The notes beneath the pieces were generated by a model that was given only the letters and a program-made list of their open reading frames with translations, searched no databases and was not told the DNA's origin. The translations under genes and the position numbers were made by a program. From assembly GCA_944325175.1 (NCBI GenBank), contig CALUYZ010000002.1, positions 1 through 64,000 on the forward strand: a stretch of DNA of 64,000 bases, written 5' to 3'. Below are positions 9,817-18,015 of the stretch, piece after piece. Each line of letters opens with the position of its first letter. Position 1 is the stretch's first letter. The DNA comes from Candidatus Gastranaerophilales bacterium. Lineage in GTDB: Bacteria > Cyanobacteriota > Vampirovibrionia > Gastranaerophilales > Gastranaerophilaceae.

Positions 9817-10428
9817 ATGAAACATTTTTTTGTAATTGCCGTTATGTTTTTAACCTTCAATTTAGCCTATGCAGCTATTGATGACAATGTTGACTACGAT
9901 TTTATAAATAATGCATTTTCAAACCCAAACCCTACTACAAACAAAGAATTTGAAGAGGTTATGGAAAAACTTGAAAACCCGAGAGAAGGTGTTTTTACTA
10001 AAATTTTTAAATTTTTTGAAAAAGATAAAATTAAATACGATAAAGAATTAAAAACAAGATACGCCAACCCAAACAATCAACCCACAAGGATAAAAGATGT
10101 TCCTGAAGAAAAACCGACAATTTTAATCACGGCAGAAAGCTATGATTCAAAAGGTAATAAAGTTGATATAGGATATTATCAGGTTGAATTTAAAAAAGAA
10201 AACGGCAAATATCTTCTTGAACTTATGCAAGGCGCAAACAAGCATATAGCAACCTTAATTGCAAGAGAAATAGATGAAGATGAAAAAGCTCCCTCAATCG
10301 TTTATGGCAGAGCAGAAGCCACAAATAACGGTTATATTAAGGTAATTTATGCAAATTTAGATTTAACACTTTTGGGATTCTTAAAAATAAAAGAAGAACC
10401 AAAACAAATTTATGAACCCATTTATTAA
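9817..10428 (+). CDS. Hypothetical exported protein
   Basis: A 203-residue protein with a signal peptide (MKHFFVIAVMFLTFNLAYAA). The mature N terminus is acidic and Asn/Pro-rich. The C-terminal 90 residues look like a compact beta domain (YQVEFKKENGKYLLEL and following). The architecture is similar to the exported protein at 5845-7266, but I see no convincing homology. No enzymatic motif is visible. Confidence 0.7.
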   Translation: MKHFFVIAVMFLTFNLAYAAIDDNVDYDFINNAFSNPNPTTNKEFEEVMEKLENPREGVFTKIFKFFEKDKIKYDKELKTRYANPNNQPTRIKDVPEEKPTILITAESYDSKGNKVDIGYYQVEFKKENGKYLLELMQGANKHIATLIAREIDEDEKAPSIVYGRAEATNNGYIKVIYANLDLTLLGFLKIKEEPKQIYEPIY

Positions 10429-10498
10429 CTTATATATTAAATTTGAACCAAAAGATTTTTTTTGCTATCATAATTAACTGTATTTGGAGTTAATTAAG

Positions 10499-11290
10499 AT
10501 GATAAACGGAAAAAAGATAGTTGTTGTCATGCCTGCATACAACGCTGAAAAAACCCTTGAAATTACATATAAAGAAATTTATAGAGATTTTGTCGACAAG
10601 GTTATTTTAGTAGATGATAACTCATCAGATAACACAAAAGAAGTTGCAAAAAACCTAAACATTACAACCATTGTTCACAAAAAAAACTTAGGCTACGGCG
10701 GAAACCAAAAATCTTGCTATCTTGCAGCCTTAAAAGAAGATGCAGACATTGTAATTATGGTTCATCCCGATTATCAATACACCCCAAAATTAATTCCCGC
10801 AATGGCTTCAATGATTGCATTTGGCGAATATGACACGGTTATTGCATCAAGAATGTTAACCAACTCTGCCCTAAAAGGCGGCATGCCATTGTATAAATTC
10901 ATTGCAAACAAATGTTTAACTTTATTTCAAAACATTTTTATGGGTCAAAATTTATCTGAATATCATACAGGTTTTAGGGCCTTTTCAAAAGATGTTCTAA
11001 AAACATTGCCGCTAAAAGAATGTGACAACGACTTTGTTTTTGACAATGAAATGCTTGCCCTTATATTTTATTACGGTTTTTCCGTCGGTGAAATTTCATG
11101 CCCTACAAAATATTTCCCCGATGCAAGTTCAATTAACTTGAAAAGGTCTATCAAATATGGCTTTGGTGTTTTAGGAGTAAGCCTTTCATATTTCCTTGCA
11201 AGGCTTTCAATCTTTAAAACCAAAATTTTCAGAAAAGATGCCAAAAAGCTTAATTTAGACGATAACATTGAATATTATCACCATGAATAA
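10499..11290 (+). CDS. Family 2 glycosyltransferase (DPM1-like)
   Basis: A 263-residue GT-A fold transferase. It begins [15 protein letters not shown], the usual nucleotide-sugar binding strand. [11 protein letters not shown] follows, then [11 protein letters not shown] and the metal-binding region [10 protein letters not shown] hydrophobic C-terminal helix (about residues 215-240) may give membrane association. The ATG is preferred over the TTG 15 bases upstream because GGAG lies about ten bases before the ATG. The likely role is glycosyl transfer in cell-envelope or polyprenyl-sugar synthesis; the substrate is unknown. Confidence 0.88.
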   Translation: MINGKKIVVVMPAYNAEKTLEITYKEIYRDFVDKVILVDDNSSDNTKEVAKNLNITTIVHKKNLGYGGNQKSCYLAALKEDADIVIMVHPDYQYTPKLIPAMASMIAFGEYDTVIASRMLTNSALKGGMPLYKFIANKCLTLFQNIFMGQNLSEYHTGFRAFSKDVLKTLPLKECDNDFVFDNEMLALIFYYGFSVGEISCPTKYFPDASSINLKRSIKYGFGVLGVSLSYFLARLSIFKTKIFRKDAKKLNLDDNIEYYHHE

Positions 11291-11297
11291 TTAACAA

Positions 11298-11321
11298 AAA
11301 GCGCCTTATTAAAGGCGCTTT
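11298..11321. terminator. Bidirectional hairpin terminator
   Basis: A perfect inverted repeat AAAGCGCCTT-ATTA-AAGGCGCTTT lies between the convergent glycosyltransferase and ribbon-helix-helix genes. Read on the minus strand it is followed by a run of Ts, so it best serves the minus-strand gene but can act both ways. Confidence 0.8.
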
Positions 11322-11366
11322 ACAGTTGGTTGTTCTCTTTTTCTCCGCAAAATACTAATTCTTTTT

Positions 11367-11555
11367 TTAATCCAACAAGGCTTCTAAAATTGATGCATTT
11401 TTTGTTGCTAATGTGTTTTCTCTGATTTTTGATCTATGAATATATGTTCTTAATGCTTCTCTTATTAATTCTGAACGTGAACGATTTTCACCTTCTGCAA
11501 TTTGATCGATTTCATCTAAAAATTTTTCGGGCATTGAAATTAAAACTCTTGCCAT
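11367..11555 (-). CDS. Ribbon-helix-helix (CopG/NikR-N type) regulator
   Basis: A 62-residue protein. Residues 3-8 form the DNA-contacting beta strand (RVLISMP), followed by two helices with the RSELIREALRTYI signature. The length and pattern match small CopG/MetJ-Arc antitoxin-type repressors. No toxin gene is adjacent, so an antitoxin role is not supported. An AAGGAGAA-type ribosome site lies just upstream of the start. The roughly 260 bases upstream are very AT-rich and carry no other gene. Confidence 0.85.
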   Translation of the reverse strand: MARVLISMPEKFLDEIDQIAEGENRSRSELIREALRTYIHRSKIRENTLATKNASILEALLD

Positions 11556-11716
11556 TTTCTTATTCTCCTTTTTAATTACTCATTCTCTTGTTCTTTTTTT
11601 GAGATTTTGTTTTTCCTCTCGTACTTATATAAAGAATTTTTATCTACGAAAATTGCCTTTTTTATATTATTTTTATATATTTTCTGTTACAAAACTTAAT
11701 AAAAAATAAAAGATGC

Positions 11717-11742
11717 AAAAACAGCCTGTTTGAAACAGGCTG
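11717..11742 (-). terminator. Rho-independent terminator for the amidohydrolase operon
   Basis: On the minus strand a CAGCCTGTTT/AAACAGGCTG hairpin is followed by TTTTT. It lies about 80 bases after the amidohydrolase stop. Confidence 0.75.
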
Positions 11743-11768
11743 CATATCTGAAACAAATAAAATTTACA

Positions 11769-11809
11769 GTATTTTATCAGGCAAGAAATAACTTCTTATG
11801 CATCTAAAA
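11769..11809 (-). pseudogene. 41-bp degenerate copy of an internal amidohydrolase segment
   Basis: This stretch downstream of the amidohydrolase stop matches bases 12009-12049 inside that gene at about 36 of 41 positions. Translated in the gene's frame it reads VLDA-stop-EVISCLIKY, against the intact ILDAKEVISHLTKY. An AAATTTACAGT repeat flanks it, once before (from 11760) and once overlapping the present gene end (about 11816-11826). Confidence 0.6.
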
Positions 11810-11819
11810 CATATAAAAT

Positions 11820-13133
11820 TTACAGTCCGGAAACTAAATTGCCTCTTGATACCATTTTTCTGCCCTTCAGGTAAACATAATCAGGGCGGGTTTTATTTAA
11901 AATGGCATTATAATCTTCGCCTTCATTTAGCCAAAAAACGTTAAAATCGGCATCTTTACCTTGTTCTAGCGTGCCTATTATATTATCCAGCCTTAAAATT
12001 TTTGCTGGGTATTTTGTCAGGTGAGAAATAACTTCTTTTGCATCTAAAATTCCGTTATTTACAAATCTTACCTCATTTAATAGGCTTATATCATCATTAA
12101 ATGCAAGGCTGTTTGTTCCAAAACCGTATCTTTTGCCAAATGTTTCATTCACTTTTCTAAAATCTAAAACCTGATTGTGCAGCTTTTTGCTTACTCTTGG
12201 GCAATAACAGAACGAAACCTTATTTTCTTTTAAAATTTCAAGGTCATTATCTGATAAATAGTTTCCATAAGTTGCTATTGTTTGTTTGTTTAAAACATCC
12301 AAACCTTTTAGGTAAACAACAGGTGAAACGCCTTCAATATATGGTTCAAACTTCTTATATCCGCAAAAGGCATTTAAGACATCGGAATCAGAAAAACCAT
12401 ATTTAACCCAATCTATTTCATCTTTTGATTCAGCAAGCCTTATTGTAAGTAAGATATTATTTTTCTTACAATATTTAACAAGAATTTTAAACAGCCTTTT
12501 ATGAACAGATGTAACAGAATGAGGCGCAACACCTACAAATGTGTTTTCCGATTTTTGTTTCATTAATTTATCAATCTTTTTTTGAATGTTTCTAAATTCT
12601 TCTTTGCTGGAATCGGCAGAATCTGAAAATAATTCAAAGAAAAGATAAGTTTTAATCGGAATTTCATTCAAAAGAGAAAAATATTTTGATTCTTTTGATA
12701 ATTGGCAAACGCAAGTGGTGCCGTTTAATAAAGAAAGCTCTAAACCTCTTTTAAAAGATTTTATTTTATCTTCCCTTGTATAGCAAAAATATTCGCTCAA
12801 AAGGTTAGCAAGTTTCATTGTAAAAGAATTTTTAGGAATACCTGCTAAGTGATAATGTTTTTTAAAATCGGTGAAAAATTTCTTTATCGTTTCTTTAAAC
12901 CCCTTCAATTTTGTTGTTCCTATATTGGTATATTGAAGGTGATTATGAAGGTTGATAAACCCCGGAGTTATAACGGCATTACCAAGTTCTTTTAAATGCT
13001 TTAAAGAACTTTTATCAAATTCAGACGCCTTAACTATATCTTGAATTTTGCCTTCGTCAATAATTAAAATGCAGTCTTCATATACATTATTGTCACCGTC
13101 CATTATCCATTTTGCACTGTAACCTTTTGCCAT
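11820..13133 (-). CDS. Amidohydrolase-superfamily protein with degenerate metal site
   Basis: A 437-residue protein with the MtaD/SsnA/aminofutalosine-deaminase layout: a small N-terminal beta domain, a TIM barrel starting at PGFINLHNHLQYT, and a C-terminal beta domain with GTLEQGKDADFNVF. The first HxH pair is present (HNH). APHSV and the Glu of LAES are also present. The other expected metal ligands appear substituted: His to Arg in TIRLAES, His to Tyr in ATYGNYLS, and Asp to Asn in FGTNSLAFN. It may therefore be catalytically inactive or use altered chemistry. It lies 14 bases after the dCMP deaminase gene, in the same operon. Family assignment is secure; substrate is not. Confidence 0.85.
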   Translation of the reverse strand: MAKGYSAKWIMDGDNNVYEDCILIIDEGKIQDIVKASEFDKSSLKHLKELGNAVITPGFINLHNHLQYTNIGTTKLKGFKETIKKFFTDFKKHYHLAGIPKNSFTMKLANLLSEYFCYTREDKIKSFKRGLELSLLNGTTCVCQLSKESKYFSLLNEIPIKTYLFFELFSDSADSSKEEFRNIQKKIDKLMKQKSENTFVGVAPHSVTSVHKRLFKILVKYCKKNNILLTIRLAESKDEIDWVKYGFSDSDVLNAFCGYKKFEPYIEGVSPVVYLKGLDVLNKQTIATYGNYLSDNDLEILKENKVSFCYCPRVSKKLHNQVLDFRKVNETFGKRYGFGTNSLAFNDDISLLNEVRFVNNGILDAKEVISHLTKYPAKILRLDNIIGTLEQGKDADFNVFWLNEGEDYNAILNKTRPDYVYLKGRKMVSRGNLVSGL

Positions 13134-13147
13134 TTTGCTCCCTTTAA

Positions 13148-13600
13148 CTATACTAATGCCATTTCAGACAGTTCTTTTTTAATATCACTAACCAAAACAT
13201 GAACTATGGGTGTACCTGTTTCTTTTTGAAGATAAACATCAACAATTCCCGCTTGCGCAATAAACCTTTTACATAAAATGCAAATCATGGTGTGACCATA
13301 TATATACATAGTTGAACCCTTGCATCTGTCTTGCCCTGCTTGAATTATAGCATTTTGTTCAGCATGGATTGAACGACAAGTTTCATATCTTGTGCCGGAT
13401 TCAATATTGTTTTTTATACGATAACAATAACCAAGCTCATGGCAAGATACAACCTTAGAAGGGGTTCCATTATAGCCTGTAGCTTTAATTTTTTTATCAT
13501 CTCCGACAATAACGGCGCCCACATTTGCCCTCAAGCAATTAGACCTTGATGCACAGGTCTTTGCAATTTCCATAAAATATTCATCCCAGGGTTTTATCAT
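13148..13600 (-). CDS. dCMP deaminase (ComEB-like)
   Basis: A 150-residue zinc-dependent deaminase converting dCMP to dUMP for thymidylate synthesis. Visible features are the N-terminal CASRSNCLRANVGAVIV, the catalytic HAE (SIHAEQNAI) and the second zinc motif CxxC (ICILCKR). The HELGYCYR insertion is typical of the dCMP deaminase/ComEB branch. It is the first gene of a two-gene minus-strand unit with the amidohydrolase. Confidence 0.92.
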   Translation of the reverse strand: MIKPWDEYFMEIAKTCASRSNCLRANVGAVIVGDDKKIKATGYNGTPSKVVSCHELGYCYRIKNNIESGTRYETCRSIHAEQNAIIQAGQDRCKGSTMYIYGHTMICILCKRFIAQAGIVDVYLQKETGTPIVHVLVSDIKKELSEMALV

Positions 13601-13803
13601 TGTCGTTTAATTGCCTTAAATAATATGGTTTCACTAAATTAAGATAACACATAATAGGGTTTTAATCAATTTTTATAATAAATGTATTGCAAAATAATAC
13701 AAAAACCGTTAAAATGCATAAATAGCAAGCTGGTGTGCAATAGATTTTATATTTCTTGTACCAAAGTTGCAAATTTACAAATTACCAACCTAAGGAGACT
13801 AAA

Positions 13804-14073
13804 ATGTACCAAGACGAAACCCTTCAATGTGAAGATTGCGGCAAAGAGTTTGTATTCACTGTGGGTGAACAAGAATTTTACGCAGAAAAAGGTTTAGTAA
13901 ATAAACCTAAAAGATGCCCCGAATGCAGACAACTAAGACGCCAAAAAAGCAAAAAAAGGCTTTATGATGCCGTTTGCTCAGAATGTGGCGCACAAACAAA
14001 AGTGCCCTTTAAGCCCATTGAAGGAAAAGAAATCTATTGCAAAGAATGCTTTCACAAAAGACAACAGGCTTAA
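13804..14073 (+). CDS. Zinc-ribbon protein (probable zinc-binding domain family)
   Basis: An 89-residue protein with four Cys pairs: CEDC and CPEC in the N-terminal half, CSEC and CKEC in the C-terminal half. GEQEFYAEKGL and YCKECF are typical of the short double zinc-ribbon proteins common in Cyanobacteria and Firmicutes. The ATG at 13804 is chosen over upstream in-frame codons because AAGGAGA sits about five bases before it. The molecular function of the family is unknown; nucleic-acid binding is often proposed. A strong terminator follows. Confidence 0.85.
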   Translation: MYQDETLQCEDCGKEFVFTVGEQEFYAEKGLVNKPKRCPECRQLRRQKSKKRLYDAVCSECGAQTKVPFKPIEGKEIYCKECFHKRQQA

Positions 14074-14087
14074 ACAAGAGATTTTTA

Positions 14088-14126
14088 AAACGGGCTTTGC
14101 CAATTAACGGCAAGGCTCGTTTTTTA
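14088..14126 (+). terminator. Rho-independent terminator
   Basis: AAACGGGCTTTGCC and GGCAAGGCTCGTTT pair, with two G-T wobbles, around a 7-base loop and run into TTTTTT just after the zinc-ribbon gene. Confidence 0.85.
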
Positions 14127-14178
14127 ATTTCGGAATTTGTATTATAATAATTAAGCAAAATTAAAGAGTAAGAAACAA

Positions 14179-16536
14179 ATGCACGAAACAACAACCCTTG
14201 ATAAACTAAAAATTGGCGAAGATGCAATTATTAAATCAATAGAATGTGTTGATAAGGCTTTAAGAAGCCATATTTTAGATATGGGTCTAACCCCAGGGGT
14301 TGAAGTTACTTTAATTAAAACCGCACCTATGGGAAACCCTTTAGAAATAAGGCTTAGAGGATATGAGCTTACAATAAGAAAAGAAGATGCCGCAAAAATT
14401 AAAATTGAAAATATCCACAAAGCCCACGACAAAAAAAGGGAATATAAAAGGTTTGATGTTATCGAGCACTCTAAAATAGGCGAAATTCCTGCTGACCCTG
14501 TTAAAGAAAGAAACCCCATTAAAGGAAGAATTAATTTTGCGCTTGCAGGCAACCAAAATTCAGGCAAAACTTCCCTTTTTAACAGATTAACAGGCTCAAA
14601 TGCCCATGTGGGAAACTTCCCCGGAGTTACCGTTGAAAAAAAAGAAGGCAACTTAAAAAATCAACAAGACGTTGTTATAGTTGATTTACCCGGAATTTAT
14701 TCGCTATCGCCCTATTCAAAAGAAGAAATTGTTACAAGAAACTTTATTTTAGATGAAAAACCCGATGGAATTATAAATATAGTTGATGCAACAAATATCG
14801 AAAGAAACCTTTATTTAACACTTCAATTAATTGAACTGAACATTCCTATGGTAATTGCCCTAAATATGATGGATGAAGTGACAGAATCAGGCGGAAATAT
14901 TGACATAAACGGGCTAGAGGCTGCTTTAGGCGTTCCCGTTGTTCCTATTTCAGCCCTTAAAAATGAAGGCATACAAGAACTTATTGAACATGCAATAAAT
15001 GTTGCAAGATACCAAAAACGCCCCACAAGACTGGATTTTTGCGATGCGGACAATCCAAAAACAAAATCTGTTCACAGGTGTATTCATTCTATCGCCCACT
15101 TAATTGAAGACCACGCACTGAGCGCACAAATTTCTCTTCGCTTTGCAGCAACAAAACTAACAGAAGGCGACCCTTTGATTTTAGAAATGCTTTCTTTAGA
15201 TAAAAACGAACGAATGATTTGCGCAAGAATAATAAAAGAAATGGAAGAAGATAGAGGTCTGGATAGAGAAGCAGCCCTTGCCGATATGAGATTTTCTTTT
15301 ATTGAAGAACTTTGCTACAACTACGTTCAAAAACCAAAAGAAACAATAGGGCATAAAATAACCGTTCAGGCAGATAAAATTTTAACGGGCAAATATACTG
15401 CAATTCCCGCATTTTTCATAATAATGGCGATAATTTTTTATCTGACATTTGGTCCTGTTGGCGGCACATTGTCAAATATAATGAATTTCGGAATAGATTA
15501 TTTTACCGATTTAGCTGACAATTTTTTAACAGACTACGGACTAAACCCTGTTGTACATTCTCTTATTATAAAAGGTATTTTTGCAGGTGTTGGCGCCGTT
15601 TTAAGTTTTCTTCCGATTATTGTGGTTTTATTTTTCTTTTTATCAATTTTGGAAGATTCAGGCTATATGGCTCGTGTTGCTTTCATTATGGATAAAACCT
15701 TGAGAAAAATAGGGCTGTCAGGAAGAAGTTTTGTACCTATGATTATGGGCTTTGGCTGTTCTGTTCCCGCTATTATGGCAACAAGAACGCTGCCATCCGA
15801 ACGTGACCGCAAAATGACAATTTTATTAACACCTTTTATGTCATGTTCAGCTAAACTTCCGATTTACGCCCTTTTTACGGCGGCATTTTTCAGCGAACAA
15901 AAAGTTCTTGTAATAATAGGCTTATATTTAATCGGAGTTATTGTAGGGGTAATTTCAATTTTAACCTTAAAACTGTTTGCATTTAAGGGCGCACCGGTTC
16001 CTTTTGTAATGGAATTGCCAAACTACAGAATACCTACTGCAAAAACCGTTTTAAGATTAATTTATATAAAAGCAAAAGATTTTGTAACAAAAGCTTTTAC
16101 CTTAATTTTTGTTGCAGCGATTGTAATTTGGTTTTTACAAAATTTTGATTCAAGAATTAATCTTGTTTATGATTCTTCAAAAAGCCTTCTTGCAGGGCTT
16201 GGAAATTTCTTGGTTCCTGTATTTAAACCTCTTGGAATAGATGATTGGCGAGTTTCAACCGCATTTATAACGGGCTTTATGGCAAAAGAAAGCGTTGTTT
16301 CAACTTTGACGGTATTATTAGGCGGCGATGTTTCAAAACTGCCTTTCATGTTTACAAAATTGACCGCTTTTGTATTTCTTATTTTTTCACTTCTCTACAC
16401 CCCTTGTGTTGCAGCCATTGCAACAGTAAGAAGAGAACTTGGAAAAAGATGGGCAACATTTGTGGTATTTTTCCAATGTGCCATAGCTTGGTTTGTAGCA
16501 TTTATTGTTTATACAATAGGAAACAAACTGTTTTAA
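14179..16536 (+). CDS. feoB: Fused FeoA-FeoB ferrous iron transporter
   Basis: A 785-residue inner-membrane ferrous iron transporter. Residues 1-80 are a FeoA-type SH3-like domain (LGLTPGVEV-type turn present as MGLTPGVEV). After a linker comes the FeoB G domain: G1 GNQNSGKTS, the switch region NFPGVTVE, G3 DLPG and G4 NMMD. A helical GDI region follows, and then a C-terminal half of about eight membrane segments with the gate motif GFGCSVPAIMATR and a second gate repeat. FeoA and FeoB are usually separate proteins, but fusions are known. Its stop codon overlaps that of the convergent prmC gene. Confidence 0.95.
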   Translation: MHETTTLDKLKIGEDAIIKSIECVDKALRSHILDMGLTPGVEVTLIKTAPMGNPLEIRLRGYELTIRKEDAAKIKIENIHKAHDKKREYKRFDVIEHSKIGEIPADPVKERNPIKGRINFALAGNQNSGKTSLFNRLTGSNAHVGNFPGVTVEKKEGNLKNQQDVVIVDLPGIYSLSPYSKEEIVTRNFILDEKPDGIINIVDATNIERNLYLTLQLIELNIPMVIALNMMDEVTESGGNIDINGLEAALGVPVVPISALKNEGIQELIEHAINVARYQKRPTRLDFCDADNPKTKSVHRCIHSIAHLIEDHALSAQISLRFAATKLTEGDPLILEMLSLDKNERMICARIIKEMEEDRGLDREAALADMRFSFIEELCYNYVQKPKETIGHKITVQADKILTGKYTAIPAFFIIMAIIFYLTFGPVGGTLSNIMNFGIDYFTDLADNFLTDYGLNPVVHSLIIKGIFAGVGAVLSFLPIIVVLFFFLSILEDSGYMARVAFIMDKTLRKIGLSGRSFVPMIMGFGCSVPAIMATRTLPSERDRKMTILLTPFMSCSAKLPIYALFTAAFFSEQKVLVIIGLYLIGVIVGVISILTLKLFAFKGAPVPFVMELPNYRIPTAKTVLRLIYIKAKDFVTKAFTLIFVAAIVIWFLQNFDSRINLVYDSSKSLLAGLGNFLVPVFKPLGIDDWRVSTAFITGFMAKESVVSTLTVLLGGDVSKLPFMFTKLTAFVFLIFSLLYTPCVAAIATVRRELGKRWATFVVFFQCAIAWFVAFIVYTIGNKLF

Positions 16537-17372
16537 ATTTGAGCTTTTATCACTCTTTCAATATTTGCTAAATCTTTTATGATTTGAATATTTTTAAAGC
16601 CGTTATTTTTTAACAGCTGACAAACAGCTTCAAATTGCCCTTGCATTAGTTCAAATAAAATAAAACCGTTTTTATTTAAAAATTTTGGCGCATCAGCTAT
16701 TATTTTTTCATAAAAATAAAGCCCCTTGTCATCTTCTGTAAATAAGGCATTATAAGGTTCAAATTTAACTTCCTCTTGAATTGTTTCATACATTTTTTTT
16801 GGAATATAAGGGGGGTTTGAAACAATAATATCAAACTTTTCATCACTCCTTATATTTGAAAAAATATCCGATTTTCTAAAAATACAAGTTCTGATTAAAT
16901 TTAATTTTTTAACATTATCAAGCGCTGTATGAATTGCACCGTTTGAAATATCCACCCCTAAAATTTCAACATCATAATTTTTCTCTTTTGAATATTTTCC
17001 GATCATACAGGAAATAACGCCTGAACCAACGCCTATATCTAAAATTTTAGCACCGTTAAAAACTTCTTTATTTGTTTCTCTTATTAAAATTTCCGTTTCA
17101 TCTCTCGGAATTAAAACATCGCTGTTTACAATAAATTTTTCACCCATAAAATGCGAATAGCCCAAAATATATTGAATAGGTTTTTTGGTTTCAATTCTTT
17201 CTTTTATGTAAGGCATAATTTGAGTTTCATCAAATTCATTTATAAATAAAAGTTCTTCAAGTTTTTTCCCTGTTACTTTTTCCAATATTAATTCAACTTC
17301 AATTTTTGCTTCGTTTGAAGGAATATTTGCCCCGATTAAAATTTTAATAAAATCATTCTTTGTTTTCATCAT
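16533..17372 (-). CDS. prmC: Peptide chain release factor N5-glutamine methyltransferase PrmC
   Basis: About 279 residues from this start. It methylates the GGQ glutamine of release factors RF1 and RF2. The N-terminal helical substrate-binding domain is followed by a Rossmann fold with ILDIGVGSGVISCMI (SAM site) and the catalytic NPPYIP. IPRDETEIL is also typical. In-frame ATGs occur at 17390, 17372 and 17369; the pair at 17369-17372 is preferred, and it overlaps the upstream gene. It is last in an era-sORF-hypothetical-prmC operon. Confidence 0.92.
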   Translation of the reverse strand: MMKTKNDFIKILIGANIPSNEAKIEVELILEKVTGKKLEELLFINEFDETQIMPYIKERIETKKPIQYILGYSHFMGEKFIVNSDVLIPRDETEILIRETNKEVFNGAKILDIGVGSGVISCMIGKYSKEKNYDVEILGVDISNGAIHTALDNVKKLNLIRTCIFRKSDIFSNIRSDEKFDIIVSNPPYIPKKMYETIQEEVKFEPYNALFTEDDKGLYFYEKIIADAPKFLNKNGFILFELMQGQFEAVCQLLKNNGFKNIQIIKDLANIERVIKAQI

Positions 17373-17859
17373 CGTTTTCTTTATTGTCAATTATATCCAT
17401 AATCCAATTTCTAAGGTCTAATCTTGTTGCATTTTCTGTATTTTTCATTTGAACATTGTGAGCTTTTGCAACTTTTTCATAATAAAAAAGCTGTTTTTTT
17501 GTGGGTTTCAATTTGCTCATTTTAAAATCATTGGCGCGCTTTCTTTGTTCTTTTTGAAATTGTTTTTGTTTTTCTATTATGGGTTTTAATTTTTCTTTTT
17601 GCTCAAGTTCAAAAAAAACATAATCAACAACAAGGGCTAAATCTTTCAAAAAATCATCATCGGATAAAAGAGGAATAATAAACTCAAAATGCGGATTATT
17701 TATTTCATAATAATAATTTTCATCTTCAATAAATTTGTCTATTATATCTTCTTTTTTAAGAGTTTTATTTTTTTTGACAAAAGAGGCAAAATAGCTGAAT
17801 AGCATTGATTTTTGCCTATTAGTTAAATATAAAAAAACCTGATTTTTAATATATTGCAT
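17353..17859 (-). CDS. Hypothetical charged helical protein
   Basis: A 168-residue Lys/Glu-rich protein with no recognised family. It has a hydrophobic N-terminal third (aromatic residues, LFSYFASF) and a long predicted coiled coil around residues 85-115 (KLKPIIEKQKQFQKEQ). Its start directly follows the stop of the small ORF upstream (TAAATG) and its end overlaps prmC, so translation is probably coupled along the operon. Confidence 0.7.
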   Translation of the reverse strand: MQYIKNQVFLYLTNRQKSMLFSYFASFVKKNKTLKKEDIIDKFIEDENYYYEINNPHFEFIIPLLSDDDFLKDLALVVDYVFFELEQKEKLKPIIEKQKQFQKEQRKRANDFKMSKLKPTKKQLFYYEKVAKAHNVQMKNTENATRLDLRNWIMDIIDNKENDDENKE

Positions 17860-18015
17860 TTATATTAAATCCTTAAAAGAAAAACTTTTTTTAATTTTTC
17901 TAAATGCTTCAAATTTTTCTTCTATTGAATTTGTTGCAGCTAAATTTTTAGAAAACTTTTCTTTGATTTTCTTCTCTAATTTCTTTTCTTCAATATTTTT
18001 AATTTTGTCATTCAT
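17860..18015 (-). CDS. Small 51-residue ORF between era and the hypothetical gene
   Basis: A short Lys/Glu-rich ORF beginning MNDKIKNIEEKKLEKK and ending KKSFSFKDLI. Its ATG overlaps the era stop (TAATG) and its TAA is followed directly by the next ATG. Tight coupling on both sides is the main evidence that it is translated. It is predicted to be helical and highly charged, with no recognised family. It was found by reading the gap between the larger genes. Confidence 0.6.
   Translation of the reverse strand: MNDKIKNIEEKKLEKKIKEKFSKNLAATNSIEEKFEAFRKIKKSFSFKDLI

Noticed and set aside
11367-11555. Antitoxin of a toxin-antitoxin pair
   Set aside because: The ribbon-helix-helix protein has no adjacent small toxin gene on either side.
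14151-14651. 166-residue hydrophobic minus-strand frame
   Set aside because: It lies entirely within the feoB gene on the other strand and has no independent support.
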